From: Epiperipatus broadwayi
Taxonomy: Eukaryota > Onychophora > Udeonychophora > Euonychophora > Peripatidae
Direction of reading: 5' to 3'
Assembly (NCBI GenBank): GCA_028023455.1
Contig: JAQFVV010012476.1
Span: 2,651,820 to 2,715,819 of the forward strand
Length of the DNA stretch: 64,000 bases
The notes beneath the pieces were generated by a model. The model had not been told where the DNA came from, made no database searches, and saw nothing but the letters and a program-made list of their open reading frames with translations. Position 1 is the first letter of the stretch; each line of letters opens with the position of its first letter. Positions 22,052-33,447 of the stretch are shown one piece after another. A program made the translations under genes and the position numbers.

Positions 22052-23926
22052 ATCAAAAAGTATAGTTTTCATTTAAAAAGTTTTCCAATTCTGTAATCTT
22101 TTAATCAATGCTGCTCTCTATTGGATGTTTTTTTATGATATTATTCAAAAACAACTATGATATAGATTTTCCACACATTTTTATTTTGCAATTGCAATTT
22201 TTTTTAAATAAAGCAAAAATGAAGATGCTTAGTAGAATTCTAGCGTAATATTTGTTGAGATATAAAGTTACAAATAAACAAAGTTTAACATTTATATAGT
22301 GATATAAATAGTAAAAATAATTACATGATAATTAGTAGTTAAGAAATGGTTCTTAACCATATTCCACAGATTTCTGTTATCAATTGTTAAAGCCAAATAA
22401 GTCCCCACTTGAATTATTGTTTATTGAGTTGTTATTTTGTAATGTAGTGTACAGAATGTATCACTTAAGATTTATTATAAATGTATACACATACATTTTT
22501 ACATACACTCATACAATGTAAGTATGTTGTGATTTGAAATGACAGGTATTATATATTGTAAGTCTAAAATTCGTGAAAAGAAATCAGATTAGAAAGGATC
22601 AAAATAACAGAAAAGCATATAAATAGAGAGTAGCTAGAAGATGAAAATTAAGATATAGTTGTTCATACACATAAATGTTTATTTAAACTCAAATTTCAAA
22701 GTCTATTGCAATTTTAAAAATTTTCTGTAGCCCAAGCTTTTCTACATCTTTCTGATGAACTTTCTTATCCCATCATACATCCACATGTGATTTCATACAT
22801 TTTTTTAGAATCCAGTTTAAAACCTCAATTGCCCATTTATTGTCTAATAGCATGTCTAACTCACATCACTTCCATCCATTTTCAATAATAACAATATTTG
22901 TTTAGTCTTTCTTCTGTGCATTTTGTGTTTATATCGCTTGTTAATTTCTCTATGATTGCAGCCTTTTAATTCATTTCTCATTATATGTGCAAATATCATA
23001 TTCACAAGAATATATTTAACTATTTTTTTCCTTTTTTTTATATGCTTAAGTATATTTCCTTTTAATATTGAGTTATTTGTACAGAAAATATTCTATCCAA
23101 GTTTAAACCTACAATTAAATTCATATCATATGCTAAAAACTGAACTAGTCTTTATAATAAAATAATGATATTAATTAACCATTGAATATCTAGCCAAAAG
23201 TGATAATTATTTAGTATGCATTTTATGCTTTTTTTACATGCATTTGGAACCCACCAAACACTGCTGAAAATAATTAAATGATAAGTTTAATGTGTGCTTT
23301 CAAATCAAAATATTGTTTAATGGAAGAATGTGGGGGGGGGTTCTCTAAAAAAAATAAGGAAGAGGGGTGTCAATGTAAAATTTTATGCATCCTTTTAATC
23401 AAAATAATACTAGAATACAAACTATATAATTTTCATAATTTTAATGATAAAGTAGAAGAATACAAATTTGCATTTCTTTATCATCACATTTTTGAATAAT
23501 TTATGACATAATTAGCAGCAATGAAAACAATTTTAGTATGGTATAGTGAATAAGACAAAATAATCTAGATTTGTTTTTGATAGAAATTGAAACTACATGC
23601 ACAATAAAGGACCCAGAGGTCAGTAGTATAAATAAATACTAGAAAAAGTCAGAACTGAGCTGCCTTGACATTTTCCCCTCACATATATAAAATATCCAGA
23701 TGATACTGTAACTATTCTGAGGATATGCCTCTTACATTTTTCCCAAATTTTGTCCTCAATCCTCAAAAAGGATCTTTAATTCCCTGCATCTGAACTCTTG
23801 ACATTACATCACCAGCATGTAGTTGAGGGAGTTTACAAAAAAATTAATAGGAGTATGTGGGGTGTTTTTTTTCTCTTGTTTTTTTTTTTTTGGTGCTTTT
23901 AAAAAAGAAAAAAACATTGAAATAAA
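22052..23926. other. AT-rich non-coding DNA
   Basis: Poly-G (23332-23340) and poly-T runs; several short open frames without domains. Nothing recognisable. Confidence 0.4.
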
Positions 23927-23937
23927 ATGTTATGTGT

Positions 23938-24470
23938 CATCATCATCAACCATTATCAATCCACTGCAGGATGAAGGTCTCTCCAAGTTTAATCCATCTT
24001 CTTTGATCTTTAGCTTCTCTTTTCCACATCACCCCTGCATACTTTCTTATTTCATCCATCCATCTCACATGTGGTCTCTTTCTGGGTCTTTTACAATCTC
24101 TTGGAATCCAGTTTAAGATTTCAATTGTCCATCTGTTATCATCTCTTCTAGCAATATGTCCAGCCCAACATCAATCTTTAAATTTTTTCAATGAGGTCAG
24201 TAACACTTGTTTGTTCTCTTACCCATATATTGCGTTTTCGATCTCTTCTTGTTACTCCCAACATGCATCTCTCCATACTTCTTTGAGTGGTCTGGAGTCT
24301 CTGTATTGCTCTTCTATTAAGTGTCCAAGTCTCATATCCATAAGTAAGAACTGGTAAAACACATGCAGATGGAAACATAATGGATGAAATTAATCATAGA
24401 ATTAAACATGGTTGGAGTGCTTTTGCTAAAAATAACTTGATGCTAAAAGAAAATATGCCTATGTTATGTG
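23938..24470 (-). mobile_element. 5'-truncated, 5'-inverted RTE LINE copy
   Basis: The 3' end of the RTE element found at 26794-30096 lies here on the minus strand. 23938-24363 corresponds to about 29650-30086 of the full element and encodes a diverged C-terminus (VLTYGYETWTLNRRAIQRLQ). The next segment, about 24372-24470, matches about 29530-29622 but in the opposite orientation. Perfect 11-bp repeats (atgttatgtgt) flank the whole at 23927-23937 and 24471-24481. This is the signature of twin priming during target-primed reverse transcription. The copy is dead. Confidence 0.9.
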
Positions 24471-24779
24471 TACTGCTGTCAAAATAAAACTAAAATACAA
24501 ACTGTAAAACCAAAATGGTACTGACATAGTATGTACTCTATGCCTCTTTTTACACATCATCCCACCTGCCCACTGATTGATAACAGCAATAATATAAAAA
24601 AAGAAAAATATTCATGAATTACAATTTATTCCTTATATTATTTAGTATAAAAATTGCAAAAAAATAAAAAAAATTATCACTATTCACTTTTCTTTTATCA
24701 AATCTTAAAATATCTCTATGCACCAAATTTGACCTTTATAAAACTATGATAAAATCACTTAATATAAACCAAGCACTGT

Positions 24780-25480
24780 TTATATAAATGTGTGGAAGGT
24801 TATGATCTGGACCTACTGATGTGTGCTGGTTCAGCACAAAATACATATATAGGAGATCATTTATTTTTCTCACATGTATGTGGTCTTGTGTATCAGTTGA
24901 ATGAGACAGAGCAAATAGCTGAAGAAAACTTAAAAGTCTCTGTTCAAGTCTCTTATGTTTACATTAAAAACTCCCAAGTATATAAATTATACCTGCATTC
25001 AATCATATAATACAGATCCTATATCTGTCCATTTCTGTTCTGTGTATTTAAATAGATAAAGTTCTATACAAGGGGGGTTCAGAATATCTGAAAGTGAACA
25101 TGGGCATAACAATACTATTGGCATCAACAAGGGATTTGGATATTCCATTGTCAGATTTGCAATAGTATAAATGGCCAAAGAGTTGGAGGTAGACTAATTA
25201 AAGCCTGTCCATTAAAATTTGAAGACTTGCTATCTTAATATAAACTGAACAGTTTTTCAAATATATGTGAGGGAAATGATGATCTGGACCAACTGATGGG
25301 TGCTAGTTCAGCACAAAATACATATATTGGAGCTCATAATTCTTTTTCACATGTATGTAGTCATGTGTTTCAGCTGTATGAGATAGAGCAGATAGCTGAA
25401 GGGAGCTTGAAAGTCTCTGTTTAAGTCTCTTATGGTAAAAACTCGCAAGTATATAAATTATATTTGTATTCAATCAAATA
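24780..25480 (+). repeat. family B tandem dimer
   Basis: Two plus-oriented family B units follow each other, with hammerhead segments at 24804-24858 and 25281-25335, 477 bp apart. Both segments have damaged cores (CTGATGT and CTGATGG; AAAA instead of GAAA). In the first, inner helix I has changed from CCAA/TTGG to CCTA/TAGG on both strands. The downstream parts, with tatcagttgaatgagacaga-like text and agtatataaattata, are alike in both units. Confidence 0.75.
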
Positions 25481-25539
25481 TTCATATAACTACTCTCAGT
25501 ATATGAATATAAATAATAAATCATGAACCTTCTTCAGCT

Positions 25540-26040
25540 TGAATAATATGTCAAGACAAAAGCAGCTCTCTACTCAAGTGCTATCTAGTATAAATTTGAC
25601 TATTCAATGATCACTAGATGCATATAAAATTCTTATTCTTAATATTTCAGTCTCCATTCTCAGACCAGTTTTTGGCTTTTGCCTTTAACAATGAGGATTG
25701 GGACTCAAAGTGTAAGGGTGGTTTGCTGGTTGCACATCAGAAGTTTTTCCAACTTTCAACCATTTCTAGAAACCGTTCTGAAGATAGGGATTCAAATACT
25801 AAGAATATCACTTCTGTATGAATCTGATAATTGATTACTCAAACTCATGATAGATGGCGATAGAGTGAAGAGCTGCTTATCTTATATGGATACAATTTAT
25901 TGCACTTCACTATTATTAATTGAATTTGTTCTTTTGATTGATTTGAATCCAAAATGCTTTTTAGATTAATTGTAATGATCTTCAAGAGCTATTTTTTCTA
26001 TTCAAACTCTGCCACCTGGTGAGGATTTGAGTAATTTATA
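25540..26040. repeat. fold-back element with decayed hammerhead remnants
   Basis: The ends agcagctctctactcaagtg (about 25561) and its approximate complement near 25835-25877 form an inverted pair. Inside, the minus strand at about 25645-25690 reads CCTCATTGTTAA then AGGC-AAAA-GCC then AAAAC, aligning with the family A hammerhead but without a working core. Confidence 0.5.
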
Positions 26041-26180
26041 AAAACAATATATAATGCTTAATTAAGGCATTCCCAATGAATGCTGGTTTATGATTTTAGT
26101 AAAGATTTTCTATAAAAGTGACAGAAAATTAATAAGTCTGTAATTTTTAGCAATTTTTTTTCGATTTTCTTAAATATCAA

Positions 26181-26491
26181 TAAAATAAAATAATGAACAT
26201 GTTAATAGCTCTAATAAACTTTATCGATAAATGCCACAAGAGAAAGCATTTAAAATCTCTATCTAGAAACTATCCCCAATCCGGTTTTGAGCTATTGGTT
26301 CTCTTCAGTGAGGCATTAGGATATTTCAAACACTAGATCTAAAATATTATCCTAGTGCCTCACTGAGGAGAGCTAATAGCTCAAAACCAGTTTGGGGAAA
26401 ATTTCTAGATAGAGATTTTAAATGCTTTCTCTTGTGGCATTTACCAATAAAGCTTGTTAGAACTATTAGCATGCTCATTATTTTATTTTAT
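26181..26491. repeat. fold-back element related to family A
   Basis: The arms are reverse complements over about 130 bases (26181-26315 and about 26355-26491; outer text taaaataaaataatg). The plus arm holds CCTCA-CTGAGGA, a perfect 4-bp helix II (GAGC-TAATA-GCTC), then AAAA in place of GAAA and TGGGG. That is the hammerhead layout with G12 mutated. The downstream tagatagagattttaaatgc resembles the family A segment after its ribozyme. Confidence 0.7.
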
Positions 26492-27115
26492 AATTATAAG
26501 CTTATCGAGTTGTCATGTGATATGTGACTTAATTTTATTTAAATATCAATATCATTCTTTGAATTTTTTTCATTTACATAGAATTTTCTTTGTCTGCAAT
26601 TTCTTTATTTCTTCAGCATTTCTTTTTAAAATTTCAGTAATAAGTCCAATATTTCCTAGAACTTTTCCATTCTTTCCTAGATTTATTTGCATATCTCAAC
26701 CTTTCATTTAAATAGTTAAAATTTAAAAAAATATGTCTTATTGTCTGGTCTATTTTTGCTTTCCTGGTATTTATTATTATATAGTTCTTTAATGGCTGCA
26801 GAAAGGAGTTTGCTATTAACTGAAAGGAGACCCTTTGATTCCTCTTGGAGGCCTTAAAGGAACCGAGCAGGGCAAATTCCTAATGTCCACTCCATACGTT
26901 CTTGTCATTGCAGCTGTTATTACTATATGTTTATTCATATAGTATACGAACATGGATGGGCTGCTCACCAACACGCATTAGCCAGCGTGGTGAGTTTATT
27001 GGCTTTTTACCTCTGAGTTTAAGATCAAGAAACACCATGGTCTTTCTTCTCAGTGCCTGATAAGGCAGAATGAATGTTTGTGTAAATGATAAAGATTTTT
27101 CCCAATTATACAATT

Positions 27116-28798
27116 ATGACAGACAAAAATAAAGCATGGCCCTTAATCCCAGGAGGCTGTAAAGTCACCAACCAAGGCAGCGGATGGTGGCCGAAGGCGG
27201 AGGGTGCTAAGAATATCCTGGAGGCGGACCCAGGCTGCCATTTGATGATGACTTTTTATTTAGGTACTTACAACTGCAGATCACTTTCAAGTGAAGGAAG
27301 ATTGCAAGAATTAGAAGAAGAACTCTCTTATATTAAATGGGATATTATTGGACTTTGTGAAGTTAGAAGAAAAGGTGAAGAGACAATTGATTTAAAAAGT
27401 GGACATATGCTCTATTATAAAGGCACAAATATTGGAAATACAAGTGGAGTAGGATTCATTATAAATAAAAAGTGGAAAAACAATATTGTGGAGATTGATG
27501 GTGTATCAGACAGAGTGGCAAGATTAGTTATACAACTTAATAGCAGATATCAAATGCAGATAATTCAGGTTTATGCCCCAACAAGTTCTTACAGTGATGA
27601 AGTAGTAGAAGATTTTTATATGGATGTACAAAAGGCTTTTGATCAGAGTAAACAACATTTTAAAATTGTTATGGGAGATTTTAATGCTAGAATTGGTAAA
27701 CAAATGAAAGATGAAAGTGTTGTAGGTAATTTTGGTTATGGTAATAGAAATGAGAGAGGACATAGACTTGTGGAGTTTGCAGAGAAGGAAAAACTTTATA
27801 TTATGAATTCTTTTTTTGAGAAAAATGTTAGAAGGAAATGGACATGGAAGCATCCAAATGAAGGTACAGCAGAATTGGATTATATTTTGACTAACAGGAA
27901 ATACATATTTCAAGATTGTAATGTTCTTAATAAATTTAACACAGGAAGTGATCATCGATTAGTAAGGGGTAAGATACATGTTAATGTAAAACTAGAGAGA
28001 CAAAAATTATTAAGAAAAACTATATTTACAGTTGATATTCCTAATCTTCAGAAACATTCTAAGGAATTTAAATTAGAACTTACAAATCGGTTTCAAGTAT
28101 TAGTAGATTTTGAACATGATTCAGATTTGAATGAAATTAATATGAAAATAACTGATACACTTTTAAAAACTGCAACAAAGATAGCTGGTAGAAAAAAGCA
28201 GCAATTGACTAATAAAATTTCTACTGAGACTAGAGAACTTATGAAGAAAAGAAGGAATATGAAGATATGCAAGAATGATGCATTAAAAAGAATTGAATAT
28301 CTCGAATTTTGTAAAATGGTGCGGAAAAGAGTTGAAAATGATATAAGAAAGTATAACTGTGAACTAGCAAGAAAAGCTGTAGAAGAAAATAAAAGTCTTA
28401 AGAATGTAAAACAACATTTTGGTATTGGTAGGAAATTTATATCTGCAATAAGGAAAAAAGATGGAATTATTACTAAAAAGAGGGATGACATTATGAAATT
28501 GGTAGAAGATTTTTATCAAGAATTATATAGTAATAAAGAACAAGTACCTCCTATATCTATTACATCTTCCGAATTGCCCAGAATTTTAAATGAAGAAGTG
28601 AGAAATGCAATTAAATGTATGAAAAAAGGAAAGGCTCCAGGTAATGATGGAATTATAATTGATATATTAAAAGAAGCAGGTGAAGAAACAGAAAAAATAT
28701 TAGCAAAGTTATATACCAAATGTCTAAATGATAAAGATGTACCGGATGATTGGAAGAATGCAGTAATAATATTAATATTTAAAAAAGGTGATACATAA
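27116..28798 (+). pseudogene. RTE polyprotein, part 1: endonuclease and start of reverse transcriptase
   Basis: The apurinic-like endonuclease (EEP fold) nicks target DNA for target-primed reverse transcription. Motifs in order, numbered from the upstream Met at 27086: TYNCRS (61-66), CEVRR with the catalytic Glu (91-95), VYAPT (162-166), GDFNARIG (197-204), ELDY (263-266) and SDHRLV (288-293). All expected acidic and His residues are present. The reverse transcriptase begins near KGKAPGNDG (about residue 505). The Met at 27116 is a plausible alternative start. A stop at 28796-28798, right after LIFKKGDT, marks a frameshift: the next motif continues in another frame. It would encode a truncated protein here. 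Sense-strand frames only; the opposite-strand frames are shadows. Confidence 0.9.
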
Positions 28799-29192
28799 AG
28801 AAGATATTAGAAATTACAGACCTATCAGCCTTTTATCAGTTTTATATAAAATTTTTACCAAGATAATTACAACTCGTCTACAGAGAACCTTGGATTTTCA
28901 CCAACCAAGAGAACAAGCTGGATTTAAAAGTGGTTTTAGTACAGTAGATCATATTCAAGTATTGAGAGAAGTTATAGAAAGGACAAATGAATATGAGTTG
29001 TCATTATGTTTTGGATTTGTAGATTATGAAAAGGCATTTGATTCTATAAACATTTCTTCAGTGATTAAAGCATTGGATCATCAAGGTATAGATCCAGGAT
29101 ATTGTCATATTTTAAAGAATATTTATAAAATGCAACAGCAACAATTAGATTACATAATGATACTGGGAAAGTCAACATTGAGAAAGGTGTAA
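28788..29192 (+). pseudogene. RTE polyprotein, part 2: reverse transcriptase fingers and palm motif A
   Basis: Continues directly from part 1 in a different frame after a one-base-type shift at about 28785-28800. It contains NYRPISLLSVLYKI (RT motif 2), REQAGFKSGFSTVDHI, and FVDYEKAFDSI, whose Asp is the first metal-binding residue of motif A. The Met at 28788 is not a genuine start. The frame loses homology near 29150-29160, just before QGDSISPKL appears in the original frame. Confidence 0.88.
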
Positions 29193-30076
29193 GACAAGGT
29201 GACTCCATATCTCCAAAACTTTTTACAGCAGTGCTGCAAGAAGTGTTTTGTGGATTAAAATGGGAAACTAAAGGAGTGAAAGTAAATGGAGATTATTTAA
29301 GTCATTTAGATTTCGCAGATGATGTAGTTGTTTTTGCAAATAATGCTTCCAAGCTGCAGGAAATGTTGCAGGAGTTATCAGATGAAAGTAGGAAAGTAGG
29401 ACTAAAGATAAATGTTAAAAAGACTAAAGTAATGTTTAATCGATTTGCTCAAAATATGAAAATAAAGATTGATTATGATGAATTAGAAGAAGTTAAGAGT
29501 TACAAATACCTTGGTCAGATTATTAATACAGATGGAAACATAATAGAGGAAATTAATCATAGAATTAAACTTGGTTGGAGTGCTTTTGGTAGAAATAACT
29601 TCATATTAAAAGGAAATATGCCTATGTGTTTGAAAAGAAAGGTTTTTAACAAATGTGTTTTACCAGTTCTTACTTATGGATCTGAGACTTGGACACTTAA
29701 TAGAAGATCAATACAGAGACTTCAGACCACTCAAAGAAGTATGGAGAGATGTATGTTGGGAGTAACAAGAAGAGATCGAAAATGCAATGTATGGGTAAGA
29801 GAACAAACAGGTGTTACTGACCTCATTGAAAAAATTAAAAGATTGAAGTGGAGTTGGGCTGGACATATTGCTAGAAGAGATGATAATAGATGGACAATTG
29901 AAATTTTAAACTGGATTCCAAGAGATTGTAAAAGACCCAGAAGGAGACCACATGTAAGATGGATGGATGAAATAAGAAAATGTGTAGGGGTGATGTGGAG
30001 AAGAGAAGCTAATGATCGGAGAAGATGGATTAAACTTGGAGAGACCTTCATCCTGCAGTGGATTGATAATGGTTGA
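29157..30076 (+). pseudogene. RTE polyprotein, part 3: reverse transcriptase motif C, thumb and C-terminus
   Basis: Back in the frame of part 1. It is open from about 29157 through GVRQGDSISPKLF (motif B), LDFADDVVVF (motif C, both catalytic Asp present) and KINVKKTKVM, then the conserved C-terminal region with YGSETWTLNRRSIQRLQTTQ, GVTRRDRKCNVW and WAGHIARRDDNRW. It ends at a stop just before the TGA-repeat tail. All catalytic residues of the reverse transcriptase are intact, so the copy lost coding capacity only by the two shifts, or by sequencing error at them. Confidence 0.9.
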
Positions 30077-30107
30077 TAATGATGATGATGATGATGAGTT
30101 CTTTAAT

Positions 30108-31686
30108 AAATAGACTAACATGCTTTGAATTAAATGTAAATAAATTGGGAGAGGTATCAACCCTAGTCACCATATGTTATACATTTTTTTTATTATGGCT
30201 GCCATACTACATGAAAAAAATTGACCAATCACTCTGCAGTATTTAAAAAAAAAAGTGTATGTATACAGCAGAGTAATTTGTCCATTTTTTCATATAGTAT
30301 AGCAGCCATAGTAAAAAATTTTTACACAAGATCACTATGATATCTCTTCAAATGCATTTATATACAGTTTTTTTTTTTATTTCTCCCCTACACATTATTA
30401 GACCATCTCTGTTTTGAACAATCAAGAACTATATTTTGTTCTTATTGTACCGGTCAAAATTGTCTGTCCACATAATAAGATCTAGCATCTAGGCAGAAGT
30501 ACCTAGAGTCCAATCATGTACGAGATACATATGTCAGGAACAATCATAAACTCTGCCCTGTATGCCCAGATTTCAAGTTCAATTACTTATGAGCAGCAAA
30601 TCCGATGATACTAGAATATTTAATTCACCACCGGCCAACATCGCACATAGGAGAAACAAAGAGACTCAGGGGGAAATCATGACAAATGCGTATATACATT
30701 TTAAAACAGACAAGCACTTATGATTAACTTTAGTGGGATCTTAAATCATTCCACAAATCATGACATTTAAAATTTAACTAAAGAATGAGCAATGATCAGG
30801 TGTTTAGTTTTAAAATTATATTTAATAACGAACAAATAGAAATAATATATATATACATTTAAATTATATTAAATGGTGATTAGCCTCATATTACAAAAAA
30901 GTTATATTGTGCCTACCTCGCACTTGAGCGAGAGTATTTACAAATAGGTTATGAAGAATTTTGATGTGGCGTAATGACATTTCAAATAATCTAGCACATT
31001 TATAAAGTCTACAATTATAATAATTCGCCCGAATTACAAGCAAAAACACGACCTTGACTGATCCCAGGATGGGTTACATAATTGTCAGTTAACTAACCGA
31101 CCAAGCTATCATAATTTTAATATATAAGAAAATAATTTTTAATAAAGATTTATTTACTTTATTTGCATGACGGGATTATTTCTCTAAATTATATATATAG
31201 AGAGTAGTTAAGTGACACATCAAAAGTTATTTCATTTATGAGATACGTTTAGTTAGACCATAACATTAGATACAGATATTTAATAGGCCTGAGCTTTTGT
31301 GAAAAGAGGGATCTAATATAAAGTGTCACGGTGTTAGCATAATGGCCAAATATCTGTGGATCCAATATTTTGAGGTGCTTTATCAGATTATAGAAAACAG
31401 TCTAGCCGACTTGCCACCCCACAATTTGTGGAATCGGTTGACAAAGGGATTGCAATGGGCCGAAATTTGCTGGAATTATCCCATGCATTGCTATGCAAGT
31501 ATATATATATATGGTCCAGGGCCATTCATCACCCTGTTTACGACCTGAAACAAAGATGAGATGACTCGGACGTTCCAACACACGTCTCTAGATAAAGCTT
31601 AGTAACATGAGTGGCCTATGCTAACAATGCTTTAGGACGGACTAATAACTAGTCAAATATCTATAATTAAGAATATAACCTATAAT
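30108..31686. other. AT-rich non-coding DNA
   Basis: The text around 30190-30310 holds an inverted pair (tggctgccatactacatgaa against tcatatagtatagcagccat), a small fold-back of about 120 bp. The remainder (30440-31680) is less AT-rich with no recognisable gene. Confidence 0.4.
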
Positions 31687-31691
31687 GATAA

Positions 31692-32345
31692 TGTTATGTT
31701 TGGTCTGGATTACAGACCCAACCAACAGCAAATAATATACAATAATACTGAAACAAGTATTACAATTAATATATTTATTATTATGTACAAATATATACAA
31801 TATAATATATACAAGTGAATATTTACAAGTTGAATATTAGAGTTTAACTATACAAGTAAATATTTACAAGTTGAATATTAGAGTTTAACGTAAACTCTGG
31901 GTTCTGCCTACCGCTTCCAGCCACACCTAATGGCTTGCCTCACAGGTAGGGTCTATGACTCTTCTAGCTGTACAAGACAGCTTGCCTCAGGTCAAGAGTG
32001 GTCTTAACAGCATCTGGTCTCTGTGGGTCTTGCCTAGCTGCATAGACTAAATAACATAGTGCTATCAATGGGAATACTTGCTGCTGTTTAGGTTAGCAGA
32101 GCTTCCCTGGGAGAGCACAAAGAGTCTTTTCAGGTTAGACACATTCTTCCCTGATTCTTACAAAAGGCTGAGTATTTATACCCAGATCCCTGACCTTATT
32201 GAAAACCTTCAGATTCAGCAAGCAATCATTGGCTATGTTTTTATCTATACATCAGCCTATTGGCCTGTGGCAAACAATGCTTAATCCAATCAGATAAGGA
32301 GGCATCTGGAATAGTCTACTTCTGATAGAAGGGAGGATTATAACA
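31692..32345 (-). mobile_element. solo LTR with 5-bp target duplication
   Basis: The 654-bp unit starts TGTTAT and ends ATAACA, and is flanked by gataa on both sides (31687-31691, 32346-32350). On the minus strand it has a TATAAATA box (32173-32180), about 165 bp from its 5' end, and an AATAAA-type signal near 31765-31775, in the order expected of U3 and R. A 39-bp segment (tacaagtgaatatttacaag and on) is tandemly duplicated at about 31811-31890. No internal region is present, as after LTR-LTR recombination. Confidence 0.8.
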
Positions 32346-32350
32346 GATAA

Positions 32351-33270
32351 CATCAAAGATAATGGTATGATTGTAATTATTAAACATAGTTTAAAGACAT
32401 TATTAGACAAGTATTTTTAATACCAACCAAAGTTCAAAATCCCCTCCCCCCTTTCATTGCACTTATTTAATAAAACTCCACATACATAGAACATAGTATA
32501 CAACTAAGTCCAAGGTGTGTTTTAAGAAAAATACTCATGTATATGTTTAGATGGGTGAGAATAAAAACAAAAAGTAATATATACATTTAACATATTTGTT
32601 TGCATTAATATTGTGCTCTTACGGAGATTATTAACATTGCATAAATCGTAAACTAATCAAAGGTAAAACTTTATTTCTCCCTCTGTTGTTTACGCAAAAA
32701 GTATAATAATTAGTGAAACATTTTTTTTAAAAAAATCTCCCAACCTAGCAAGCGTTATAGTTTTAAAAGTAAAAACAAACTAATTAAAATTAAGTGTTGC
32801 TCCTATCTAATGCTAGGAGTTAAGGTAAAAATAACTATACTGGCAAGGGTGGGAGTTCATTGAAATGTCATTTAGCATTTAAAATATATATATTAGAAAA
32901 AAATATTAATAAAATAATTGGTGCATTAAATTAAAAATGAAAGAAATCATGAGGCTAATCAAAATGGTTATAGAATAAAATACACTGTAAAAGTTACAAA
33001 TAATTAATACTACATTCTTTCATATTTTAAGAGTTAATCAGGAGAAAGTTCTGAGTTCATAAAGAAGGCACTTTACAGCATTACCTTTGGAAAGCAGGTA
33101 GCAGATCACTTGGTTGGTTTTCACAGTAAAGCAGCAGGTTCACGGATGTTCATCAGTAGTGGCAGGCTGACTGGAGTTGAATTGGCCTGGTCATGGAGAG
33201 GTGTTTCTTGAAAAATTTGAGTGACATAGATTCATTCGGCGGATGCCTTATGAATCTATGTACTCTCCTT
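32351..33270. other. AT-rich non-coding DNA
   Basis: No recognisable gene or repeat. A C-run is at 32441-32450. Confidence 0.4.
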
Positions 33271-33388
33271 GATTAAACAATGCAAAACAAAACAACACTC
33301 TCCATATAGTAGTGCCATCTTGTGCTAACAAGAGCAATCAATGGATGCCAGGAGGCTTGTGCATAAAATCCCTATCTAGTGCCTACTC

Positions 33389-33447
33389 ATCCAATATCCC
33401 CAGACTAGTTTCTGGCTTGTGGCCTTCATCAGTGAGGAGCCTTGGAT
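33389..33447 (-). ncRNA. type I hammerhead ribozyme, family A (consensus copy)
   Basis: Identical in every paired and core position to the copy at 34442-34500, but on the minus strand: helix I ATCCAA/TTGGAT and CCTCA/TGGGG, core CTGATGA, helix II GGC-CACAA-GCC, GAAA, ACTAGT helix III segment, cleavage after GTC. Confidence 0.82.

Larger units (their letters stand above)
26794..30096 (+). mobile_element. full-length RTE-clade LINE
   Basis: A non-LTR retrotransposon flanked by perfect 11-bp target duplications (agttctttaat at 26783-26793 and 30097-30107), so the 5' end is complete. It has a 5' UTR of about 300 bp, one coding region of about 990 codons for an endonuclease-reverse transcriptase, and a 3' tail of TGA repeats (30072-30096), as is usual for the RTE clade. 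The coding region is broken by two frameshifts of opposite sign. A diverged 5'-inverted copy lies at 23938-24470. This is the only source of reverse transcriptase seen in the window. Confidence 0.93.

Noticed and set aside
27524-30160. Minus-strand frames of 67-143 codons inside the LINE
   Set aside because: They are antisense shadows of the endonuclease-reverse transcriptase coding region.
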